Translations under genes and position numbers: made by a program
DNA from: Actinosynnema pretiosum
Lineage (GTDB): Bacteria > Actinomycetota > Actinomycetes > Mycobacteriales > Pseudonocardiaceae
Reading direction: 5' to 3'
DNA length: 64,000 nt
NCBI RefSeq assembly: GCF_024171695.1
Contig: NZ_JAMTCF010000004.1
Coordinates: forward strand, 186,001-250,000
The notes under the pieces: model-generated
Databases searched by the model: none
What the model was told of the DNA's origin: nothing
Seen by the model: only the letters and a program-made list of their open reading frames with translations
Part shown: one piece after another, positions 52,980 to 64,000 of the stretch
Position numbering within the stretch: the first letter of the stretch is position 1
Layout of the letters: the number at the start of each line of letters is the position of its first letter

Positions 52980-54299
52980 TTGCCGGTCGATCGCGCCACG
53001 CGCCACGCGTGGCTGATCTGGTCCACCGCCGTCGTCGTCTACGTCGCGGCCCTGTTCCACCGCACCTCGCTGGGCGTCGCCAGCCTGGAGGCGGGGGAGC
53101 GGTTCGCCGTCGGGTCCACCGCGCTCGGCGCGTTCACCGTGCTGCAGATCGGCCTGTACGCGGCCATGCAGATCCCCACCGGCCTGCTGGTCGACCGGTT
53201 CGGGCCGCGCCGGGTGCTGGTCGCCGCCGCGCTCGTCATGGGCCTCGGCCAGTCCCTGTTCGCCCTCGCGCACTCCTACCCGCTCGGCCTCGCCGCGCGC
53301 GCCGTGCTCGGCATCGGCGACGCCATGACCTGGGTGAGCGTGCTGCGCCTGGCCGCCGCGCACTTCCCGCCGCGCCGGTTCACCGTGGTGATGTCGCTGT
53401 CCTCGGCGCTCGGCGCGATCGGCAACCTGGCGGCCACCGTGCCGCTGACCCTCATGCTCGACGGCATCGGCTGGACGACCACGTTCCTGGTCGCGGGCGC
53501 GGTCACCGCCGGTTACGCGGCCGTGGTGGCGCTGAAGGTGCGGGAGACCCCGGAGGGCGTGGCGCAGCCGGAACCGGAGCGGGTGCGGCTGCGCGTGGTC
53601 GGGCGCAAGGTCGCCGAGGCCTGGCGCGTGCCCGGCACCCGGCTCGGCTTCTGGGTCCACTTCACCACCATGTCCACCCCCATGCTGCTGAGCCTGCTGT
53701 GGGGCTACCCGTACCTGGTCGAGGCGCAGGGGATGCCCGCGGCGAGCGCGTCGGCCGTGCTGAGCGTGATGGTCGTGGTCGGCCTGGTCTCGGGGCCGGT
53801 GCTCGGCGGGGTGATCGCCCGCAACCCGGAGTGGCGGATGCCGCTCGTCGGCGGGTACCTGGCCGTCGCGCTGGGCGCCTGGGCGGTGCTGCTCGGCTGG
53901 CCGGGCGGGGTGCTGCCGCAGCCGCTGCTCCCCGTCGCGTTCGGCCTGCTCGCGCTGGGCGGTCCCGCGTCGAGCGTGGCGTTCGCGCTGGTCAGGGACT
54001 ACAACCCGCTGCACCGGGTGAGCACCGCGACCGGCGTCGCGAACGTCGGCGGGTTCGCCGCGATCACGGTCATGGCCCTGGTCATCGGCGTGCTGCTGGA
54101 CGCGATGTCGTCCCTGCCGCCCGCCCAGGCCTACCGGGTGGCGCTGCTGCCCGCCGCCGCCGTGCTGGTGCTCGGCACCTGGCGCACGGTCGTGTGGTGG
54201 CGCCGGGCCCGCGCCGCCGTGTTCGCCGCCGAGGACCGGGGCGAGGAGGTGCCCGTGCAGATCCGCAGGGGCCGCTTCGACATGCGCCTGGCCGCCTGA
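52980..54299 (+). CDS. Major facilitator superfamily transporter
   Basis: 439 residues, twelve predicted helices. GLLVDRFGPRRVLVAAALVMG is the loop 2-3 MFS signature; ARAVLGIGDAMTWVSVLRLAAAHFPPRRF follows. A C-terminal cytoplasmic tail of about 30 charged residues closes it. Substrate unknown. TTG 52980 follows GAGGAG by 10 nt and gives a normal N terminus; reading further upstream would include the operator-like palindrome. Confidence 0.88.
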   Translation: MPVDRATRHAWLIWSTAVVVYVAALFHRTSLGVASLEAGERFAVGSTALGAFTVLQIGLYAAMQIPTGLLVDRFGPRRVLVAAALVMGLGQSLFALAHSYPLGLAARAVLGIGDAMTWVSVLRLAAAHFPPRRFTVVMSLSSALGAIGNLAATVPLTLMLDGIGWTTTFLVAGAVTAGYAAVVALKVRETPEGVAQPEPERVRLRVVGRKVAEAWRVPGTRLGFWVHFTTMSTPMLLSLLWGYPYLVEAQGMPAASASAVLSVMVVVGLVSGPVLGGVIARNPEWRMPLVGGYLAVALGAWAVLLGWPGGVLPQPLLPVAFGLLALGGPASSVAFALVRDYNPLHRVSTATGVANVGGFAAITVMALVIGVLLDAMSSLPPAQAYRVALLPAAAVLVLGTWRTVVWWRRARAAVFAAEDRGEEVPVQIRRGRFDMRLAA

Positions 54300-54355
54300 T
54301 CACCCGTTCGAGGGCCCGTCCCGCACACCGGCGGGGCGGGCGCGCGGGCGGCAAA

Positions 54356-54361
54356 TAGGAT
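54356..54361 (+). promoter_or_regulatory. -10 box TAGGAT for truB
   Basis: TANNNT box 8 nt before GTG 54370, no ribosome site; predicts a leaderless mRNA. Confidence 0.55.
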
Positions 54362-54369
54362 GTCCCGCC

Positions 54370-55269
54370 GTGTCCGCATCTCCCCGCCCCGCTGTTCCGC
54401 CCGGCCTCGTCGTCGTCGACAAGCCCGACGGCATGACCTCCCACGACGTGGTCGCCAAGGTGCGCCGCATCCTCGGCACCCGCAAGGTCGGCCACGCGGG
54501 CACGCTCGACCCGATGGCCACCGGCGTGCTCGTCCTCGGCGTCGAGCGCGCCACCAAGCTGCTCGGGCACCTCGCGCTCGACAGCAAGGCCTACCTGTCC
54601 ACCATCCGCCTCGGCGCCTCCACCACCACCGACGACGCCGAGGGCGAGGTGCTGTCCACGGCGGACTCCACCTCCGTGCCCGAGGACGCGATCCGCGCGG
54701 GCGTCGCCAAGCTCACCGGCGCCATCCAGCAGGTGCCCAGCGCCGTCAGCGCCGTGAAGGTCGACGGCAAGCGCGCCTACGCCCGCGTCCGCGCGGGCGA
54801 GGAGGTCGAGCTGCCGCCGCGCCCGGTCACCGTGCACCGGTTCGACGTGCTGTCGATCCGCCGCGAGGCCGACGCGACCGAGCTGGACGTCATGGTCGAG
54901 TGCTCCTCCGGCACGTACGTGCGCGCGCTGGCCCGCGACCTGGGCGCCGACCTCGGCGTCGGCGGCCACCTGGCCGCGCTGCGCCGCACCAGGGTCGGCC
55001 CGTTCGACCTGCGGGTGGCCAGGACGCTGGAGCAGCTCGCCGACGCGCCCGGCCTGTCGCTGGACCTGGACGCCTCGGTGTCGGCGGCGTTCCCGCGCCG
55101 CGAGATCACCCCCAGCGAGGTCGTCGCCCTGTCGCACGGCCAGCGCCTGCGCGCGGGCGGGCTGGAGGGCACCTACGGCGTGTTCGGCCCGGACGGCCAC
55201 GCGGTGGCGCTGGCGAAGGACGAGGGCGAGCTGGCCAAGCCGGTCGTCGTGCTCACGCCCGCGGGCTGA
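54370..55269 (+). CDS. truB: tRNA pseudouridine-55 synthase
   Basis: 299 residues. DKPDGMTSHDVVAKVRRIL, the catalytic Asp in KVGHAGTLDPMATGVLVLG (near residue 50), and CSSGTYVRALARDLGADLG identify TruB, which makes pseudouridine in the T loop of tRNAs. The C-terminal 90 residues form the short actinobacterial RNA-binding extension. The GTG start is fixed by the -10 box 8 nt upstream. Confidence 0.96.
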   Translation: MSASPRPAVPPGLVVVDKPDGMTSHDVVAKVRRILGTRKVGHAGTLDPMATGVLVLGVERATKLLGHLALDSKAYLSTIRLGASTTTDDAEGEVLSTADSTSVPEDAIRAGVAKLTGAIQQVPSAVSAVKVDGKRAYARVRAGEEVELPPRPVTVHRFDVLSIRREADATELDVMVECSSGTYVRALARDLGADLGVGGHLAALRRTRVGPFDLRVARTLEQLADAPGLSLDLDASVSAAFPRREITPSEVVALSHGQRLRAGGLEGTYGVFGPDGHAVALAKDEGELAKPVVVLTPAG

Positions 55270-55285
55270 CCGCCGCACCGTCCTC

Positions 55286-55318
55286 GGTGGACCGGCCGGA
55301 GCGCCCTGCCGGTCCACC
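55286..55318 (+). terminator. Hairpin terminator after truB
   Basis: A 10-bp stem (GGTGGACCGG with CCGGTCCACC) and 13-nt loop, 16 nt after the truB stop. Confidence 0.5.
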
Positions 55319-55621
55319 TCCGGGGGTCCCGCGCCCGGACCGCTGCGCGCGGTCACCGCGGTTCCCGTTGTCCGGCAACACCCGCCCCGCGCAGGTGACC
55401 CCGCTCGGGTGATCCGCGCCCCGCACCGCCGGGCATGACGCGCGTCACCCCGCACCCGGCGCGCCCCGAGCCCGAAGAGCGCCCGCGCCCCGACCGCTCA
55501 CCATGATCACCCGCGCTGACGTGCGCGTCCGCGAGCCGCGCGCCCCGCCGACGCTCCCGTTCGGACCTCCGGTGATCACCGGACGGGGGACAGCGCGCGC
55601 GGCGCGCGCCACCGCTGCCCG
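55319..55621. other. Intergenic region between truB and ribF
   Basis: About 300 nt. It contains one 16-bp palindrome (listed) but no FMN riboswitch signature and no supported gene; the in-frame extension of ribF (from 55503) is Arg/Pro-rich and unlike the family. Confidence 0.45.
55568..55583. promoter_or_regulatory. 16-bp perfect palindrome upstream of ribF
   Basis: TCCGGTGATCACCGGA lies 38 nt before the ribF -10 box. Possible operator; no regulator known. Confidence 0.35.
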
Positions 55622-55627
55622 TAGGCT
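55622..55627 (+). promoter_or_regulatory. -10 box TAGGCT for ribF
   Basis: TANNNT box 7 nt before GTG 55635, no ribosome site; predicts a leaderless mRNA. Confidence 0.55.
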
Positions 55628-55634
55628 GCTCCCC

Positions 55635-56567
55635 GTGCAGCGGTGGCGAGGACTGGACCAGATCCCCGGAGGGTGGGGGCGCTGCGTGCTGACCGTCGGC
55701 TCGTTCGACGGCGTGCACCGCGGCCACCAGGCCCTCATCCGGCGCGCGGTGGAGACGGCGGCCGAGCGCGGCCTGCCGTCGGTCGTCATGACCTTCGACC
55801 CGCACCCGGCCGAGGTCGTGCGGCCGGGCAGCCACCCGGCCAAGCTCACCGACCTGCGCAGGCGCGCCGAGCTCGTGGAGGCGCTGGGCGTCGACGTCTT
55901 CTGCGTCGTGCCCTTCACCCCCGAGCTGTCCAGGATGCCCGCCGACGAGTTCGTCCACGAGGTCCTCGTCGACCGGCTGCACGTGGCAGCGGTCGTCGTG
56001 GGCCGCAACTTCACCTTCGGCAGCAGGGCGGCGGGCAACGTCGGGCTGCTGCGGGAGCTGGGGCAGAGGTTCGGTTTCGTGACCGAGGGAGCGGATCTGT
56101 TGTCCGACGACGGGGTTACCTACTCCTCCACCTACACCAGGGCGTGCATCGACGCGGGCGACGTGGCAGCCGCCGCGACCGCGCTCGGCAGGCCGCACCG
56201 CCTGGAGGGCGTCGTGGTGCGCGGTGACGGCCGGGGGCGCGACCTCGGCTTCCCCACCGCGAACATGTCGCTGCCCGAGTCCGCCGCGGTGCCCGCCGAC
56301 GGCGTGTACGCCTGCTGGTTCGTCCGCGACGGGCACCCGACGATGCGCGCGGCCGTGTCCGTGGGCACCAACCCCACCTTCTCCGGCAAGGAGCGCCGGG
56401 TCGAGGCGTACGTGCTCGACTTCGACGACGACCTGTACGGCCAGACCGTGGCGCTCGACTTCGTCGCCCGGCTGCGCGGGATGGTGAAGTTCGACGGCGT
56501 CGAGGCGCTCGTCGAGCAGATGCACCGGGACGTGGCGGACGCGCGCGTCCAGCTCCCGGACGCCTGA
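55635..56567 (+). CDS. ribF: Bifunctional riboflavin kinase / FAD synthetase
   Basis: 310 residues. The N-terminal FAD synthetase domain has VLTVGSFDGVHRGHQALI (HxGH) and VVVGRNFTFGSRAAGNV. The C-terminal kinase domain has GRGRDLGFPTANMSLPES and VSVGTNPTFSGKERRVEAYVLDF. It turns riboflavin into FMN and FAD. GTG 55635 gives the usual length and has a -10 box 7 nt upstream. Confidence 0.95.
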   Translation: MQRWRGLDQIPGGWGRCVLTVGSFDGVHRGHQALIRRAVETAAERGLPSVVMTFDPHPAEVVRPGSHPAKLTDLRRRAELVEALGVDVFCVVPFTPELSRMPADEFVHEVLVDRLHVAAVVVGRNFTFGSRAAGNVGLLRELGQRFGFVTEGADLLSDDGVTYSSTYTRACIDAGDVAAAATALGRPHRLEGVVVRGDGRGRDLGFPTANMSLPESAAVPADGVYACWFVRDGHPTMRAAVSVGTNPTFSGKERRVEAYVLDFDDDLYGQTVALDFVARLRGMVKFDGVEALVEQMHRDVADARVQLPDA

Positions 56568-56667
56568 TCGACATCTGACCAGGTCAGCGGAACCGGTCTC
56601 GTCCGGGTCGCGGGTTTGGCAGGATACGTTCACGACATCGGGTGGTACCGGGAGGGCGAGAGCGAAC

Positions 56668-57147
56668 GTGGAGGACCACAAGATCGTCCAGCGCAACCTC
56701 GCTCTGCAGCGGGAGTGGTACGGGGAGCCCCTCGGTGACCGGGTGCGCAGGCTGGTGGTGGCCTTCAACGTCTCCCAGGCTCAGCTCGCCGAGGTGCTGG
56801 GGATCAGCGCGCCGATGCTCAGCCAGGTGATGAGCGGTCGGCGCGCGAAGATCGGCAACCCGGCCGTGCTCGCCCGGATGATCATGCTGGAGCGCAAGGT
56901 CCTCACCCCGGACGTGGCCACCGGCGCGCCCGAGGCGCTCCAGCGCGCGCTGGACGAGGTGCGCGACTCCAAGCCGACGGTGAGCCGCGACTCGCTGCCG
57001 GTCAACGGGGCCGACGACGAGACGGCGCTGCTGCCGTACCTGCGCCGGATCGCCGACCGCCGCGAGCTGTTCCAGGCGGCCGACGTGCTGGGCGAGGACT
57101 TCCCGGCGCTGGCGGACCTGCTGCGCAGGGCGGGCCGGGCCCGTTGA
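56668..57147 (+). CDS. Small HTH (XRE-like) DNA-binding protein
   Basis: 159 residues. The HTH is RLVVAFNVSQAQLAEVLGISAPMLSQVMSGRRAKIGNP at about residues 25-62. The C-terminal 90 residues are acidic and helical (LLPYLRRIADRRELFQAADVLGEDFPALADLL) with no recognised sensor domain. GTG 56668 follows a purine-rich GGGAGGGCGAG. The stop overlaps the next TTG start (TTGA). Target unknown. Confidence 0.8.
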   Translation: MEDHKIVQRNLALQREWYGEPLGDRVRRLVVAFNVSQAQLAEVLGISAPMLSQVMSGRRAKIGNPAVLARMIMLERKVLTPDVATGAPEALQRALDEVRDSKPTVSRDSLPVNGADDETALLPYLRRIADRRELFQAADVLGEDFPALADLLRRAGRAR

Positions 57148-57605
57148 GGCTGTTCACCGCCCTGTTCCCGCCGCCCGAGGCGGTGGCGGAGCTGGAGCGG
57201 GCGCTGGCCGAGGTGCGGCCCGGCTACCCGGAGCTGCGCTGGTCCCCGTCCGAGCGGTGGCACATCACGCTGTGCTTCCACGGCGAGGCGGACCCGGCGG
57301 GCAAGCTTGACCCGTTCGAGGGAATGTCCGCGCCGTCGGTGCGGTTCAGCGGGTGCGGGCACTTCCCCGGCGTGCTGTGGATCGGCGTCGAGGGCGCGGT
57401 GGAGCCGCTTGCCAAGGCGGCGGGCGCGCTCCCGGACTGGCAGGCGCACGTCACGGTCGCGCGGTCGCGGCGCGCCAAGCGGTTCCCGAGGCTGGACTTC
57501 ACCGGCGCGGAGTGGACCGCGAGCGAGGTCGCGCTGGTCCGGAGCGAGCTGGGAGTGGGCTACACCGTTCTCGAACGGGTGCAATTGGCCACGCCTTCGG
57601 CTTAG
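57144..57605 (+). CDS. thpR: 2H phosphoesterase, RNA 2',3'-cyclic phosphodiesterase-like
   Basis: 153 residues. Two HxTx motifs are present, HITL in [11 protein letters not shown] and HVTV in [14 protein letters not shown], as in the LigT/ThpR family. [19 protein letters not shown] at the N terminus is typical. It probably opens 2',3'-cyclic phosphate ends of RNA. The TTG start overlaps the stop of the HTH gene, so the two are translationally coupled. Confidence 0.9.
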   Translation: MRLFTALFPPPEAVAELERALAEVRPGYPELRWSPSERWHITLCFHGEADPAGKLDPFEGMSAPSVRFSGCGHFPGVLWIGVEGAVEPLAKAAGALPDWQAHVTVARSRRAKRFPRLDFTGAEWTASEVALVRSELGVGYTVLERVQLATPSA

Positions 57606-57730
57606 TGGCCACAACTGCTGGTAACCTATCACGTTGGGTCTGGCTGCGGTCCGTGGCGGCCAGTACCGCCTACCCCGCTCAGCCGGGGCTCCACGGCACC
57701 GATTTCCAGGCGATAGAGGAGCATCACGAA

Positions 57731-58000
57731 GTGGCACTGACCACCGAGCAGAAGAAGACCATCCTCACCGAGTACGGCGTCCACGACACGGACACCGGTT
57801 CGGCCGAGGCGCAGGTCGCGCTGCTCAGCAAGCGCATCTCCGACCTGACCGAGCACCTGAAGAAGCACAAGCACGACCACCACTCGCGTCGTGGTCTGCT
57901 GCTGCTGGTCGGCCGTCGCCGCCGCCTGCTCGACTACCTGAAGAAGTCGGACATCGCGCGCTACCGGACGCTGATCCAGCGCCTCGGCCTGCGCAGGTGA
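57731..58000 (+). CDS. rpsO: 30S ribosomal protein S15
   Basis: 89 residues, standard length. [52 protein letters not shown] is the S15 core that binds 16S rRNA. GTG 57731 has GAGGAG 9 nt upstream. It precedes pnp, as in most bacteria. Confidence 0.98.
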   Translation: MALTTEQKKTILTEYGVHDTDTGSAEAQVALLSKRISDLTEHLKKHKHDHHSRRGLLLLVGRRRRLLDYLKKSDIARYRTLIQRLGLRR

Positions 58001-58006
58001 TCCGCG

Positions 58007-58043
58007 CCGAAGGGGAGTGACCGGGCCGGTCACTCCCCTTCGG
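58007..58043 (+). terminator. Strong hairpin after rpsO
   Basis: Eighteen perfect base pairs (CCGAAGGGGAGTGACCGG and its complement) with a single central base, 6 nt after the rpsO stop and 202 nt before pnp. It may terminate or act as an RNase III site between rpsO and pnp. Confidence 0.7.
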
Positions 58044-58245
58044 CGTAGTTTGAACAAGACAACAGAGCACACGCTGTAGACAACGTGGGGACGCACGCAC
58101 GCGCACGGGACGACTGTTCGCCGGTCCTCGGTAGTGGCCCCCTGGGAGCAGGAAGCGACCAGGGGACTTCGATCGAAGACCGGCCTCGTCCGAACCGCGA
58201 TCCCGCGCCACAGGGCGCTGCGACCCGCAGACGAGGAGTTCGCAT

Positions 58246-63099
<4,854 letters not shown>

Positions 63100-63110
63100 T
63101 TCGCGCTCGT

Positions 63111-63144
63111 GCCCCGATCGGGTCGATCCTGACCCGGTCGGGGC
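63111..63144 (+). terminator. Hairpin terminator at the end of the dapB operon
   Basis: GCCCCGATCGGGTC pairs with GACCCGGTCGGGGC with one wobble pair and a 6-nt loop, 11 nt after the stop codon. Confidence 0.65.
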
Positions 63145-63201
63145 TTCGCGCTGTCACGGGCCGGTGCAGCGGTGGCTCGACGGCGGCCCGTCAGCGGCGG
63201 C

Positions 63202-63705
63202 TCAGTGGTGCAGGAAGCCCGCGAGGGCGGCGGGGGAGGCGGCCAGCACGCTGAACCGCACGAACCGGCCGACCACGCCCGTGGCCAGGAACAGCGCGGT
63301 GGACATGCCTGCCAGCCCGGCGAGGACCGTGCTGAACATGAACGGCGGCAGCCCGAACAGCGAGCTGACCGCGTGCGTGCCGAACATCCAGCGCGGGTGC
63401 CGGTGGCAGCGCGCCCGCACCGCCTCCAACCGCGCCCGCCACCTCACCCGCCACGGCTTCACCGGCCGGTCGGGGCGCTCGGCGGGCTTGAGGAACGCGG
63501 GCAGGTGCAGCGAGCCCCTGGCGGCCAGGAAGTACACCAGCTTGCCCAGCACCTGACCGGGTGCGACGGCCAGGGCGATCCACCACCACGAGATGTCCGG
63601 CTGCTGCGTCACCAGCCCGATGACGAACAGCTCGACGCTGATCAGCGGCATCAGCGCGGAACCGACCGCGACGCCGAAAGTCAGCAGCAACCACCCCAGC
63701 ACCAC
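63202..63705 (-). CDS. DedA/VTT-like small membrane protein
   Basis: 167 residues, hydrophobic at both ends. PLISVELFVIGLVTQQPDISWWWIALAVAPGQVLGKLVYFLAARG and FGLPPFMFSTVLAGLAGMSTALFLATGVVGRFVRF resemble halves of the SNARE-associated/DedA (VTT) fold, with a basic loop between. A lipid-transport or membrane homeostasis role would be by analogy. The start at GTG/ATG 63705 is the first plausible one. 7 nt separate it from the upstream GNAT gene. Confidence 0.7.
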   Translation of the reverse strand: MVLGWLLLTFGVAVGSALMPLISVELFVIGLVTQQPDISWWWIALAVAPGQVLGKLVYFLAARGSLHLPAFLKPAERPDRPVKPWRVRWRARLEAVRARCHRHPRWMFGTHAVSSLFGLPPFMFSTVLAGLAGMSTALFLATGVVGRFVRFSVLAASPAALAGFLHH

Positions 63706-63712
63706 GCCCAGA

Positions 63713-64000
63713 CTACAGACCGGTAACGACTTCCTCGTCCAGGTTTGGCGAGCCGGACAGCCGCAGCTCCCTGACCGGGCGGCCGGAGGCGTCCAAGGTG
63801 CGCACCGTGCCGTCCGCGCCCCAGCCGCGCTTGGCGTAGAACGAGACCAGGGGCAGGTTCGCCTCGGGGACCCAGGCGACGCCCCTGGTCGCGCCGTCCG
63901 CGACCAGCAGCTCGCACGCGCGGGCCAGCAGCCTGCCGCCGTGCCCGCGCCGCCCCCAGCGGGGCTCGACCAGCAGCGCCGACACCAGCGCCGTGGTGGC
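63713..64000 (-). CDS. GNAT acetyltransferase (5' partial)
   Basis: The frame is open to the right edge, so the N-terminal part is missing. The visible 95 residues include the acetyl-CoA loop VEPRWGRRGHGGRLLARACE, VAWVPEANLPLVSFYAKRGW and a C-terminal beta strand, standard GNAT motifs A and B. Substrate unknown. It appears to form an operon with the DedA-like gene. Confidence 0.85.
   Translation of the reverse strand, partial: ATTALVSALLVEPRWGRRGHGGRLLARACELLVADGATRGVAWVPEANLPLVSFYAKRGWGADGTVRTLDASGRPVRELRLSGSPNLDEEVVTGL

Noticed and set aside
55319-55634. FMN riboswitch upstream of ribF
   Set aside because: The conserved RFN core was not found and a -10 box sits 7 nt before the start codon, leaving no leader.

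Overview
The window is a 64 kb piece of a very GC-rich actinobacterial chromosome. Third codon positions are almost always G or C, GTG and TTG starts are common, and many neighbouring genes overlap by a GTGA or TTGA tetranucleotide. Lon with a HAIR site, RIO kinase, the DUF4439/lipoprotein pair beside rimP, a ChlI-ChlD type cobaltochelatase beside cobO-cobB and cysG, and the proS-rimP-nusA-ylxR-infB-rbfA block all fit Actinobacteria. The mix suggests Pseudonocardiales, for example Actinosynnema or Saccharothrix; that placement is inference. From memory, the order cob genes, cysG, proS, rimP to dinF, truB, ribF, rpsO, pnp, M16 protease, dapB resembles the Mycobacterium tuberculosis Rv2851c-Rv2773c region with insertions.

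Region 1 (1-16.2 kb) is accessory. It holds a membrane-embedded patatin-like protein cut by the window edge, a DUF574-type methyltransferase, Lon with a predicted HspR site, a Vat/CatB-like acetyltransferase coupled to an alpha/beta hydrolase, an M48 peptidase, three secreted trypsin-like proteases with a LysE exporter among them, an ElaA acetyltransferase, bioF, a P450, and a divergent TetR/SDR pair with twin operator-like dyads.

Region 2 (16.2-26.9 kb) makes cobalamin and siroheme. A cobalamin riboswitch precedes a fused ChlI/ChlD chelatase, then cobO, cobB, cobM (with a long disordered tail), a CobL that keeps only half of its CbiE domain, CbiG with a stub of CobJ, a fourth trypsin-like protease, and cysG. 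A C-rich minisatellite interrupts the cluster.

Region 3 (27-44.4 kb) is mixed: a DEAD-box helicase, RIO kinase, two tandem Crp-type regulators, yaaA, a VOC protein, proS, a HAD hydrolase coupled to two paralogous Pro/Gln-rich membrane proteins, YjbQ, an SDR, a class V aminotransferase, another membrane-anchored secreted protein, and the ferritin-like/lipoprotein pair.

Region 4 (44.4-63.1 kb) is core information processing: rimP-nusA-ylxR-infB, a DUF503 gene, rbfA, a DHH phosphoesterase, a MATE and an MFS transporter, truB, ribF, a small HTH regulator with a 2H phosphoesterase, rpsO, pnp, an M16 peptidase, dapB and a small membrane protein. A DedA-like membrane protein and a partial GNAT close the window.

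No rRNA, tRNA, IS element, phage module or CRISPR array was seen. The clearest non-coding signals are about ten TANNNT -10 boxes placed 6-8 nt before GTG starts (predicted leaderless mRNAs), the HAIR site, the TetR twin operators, the B12 riboswitch, many U-poor hairpin terminators, and several C-rich tandem-repeat patches between genes.
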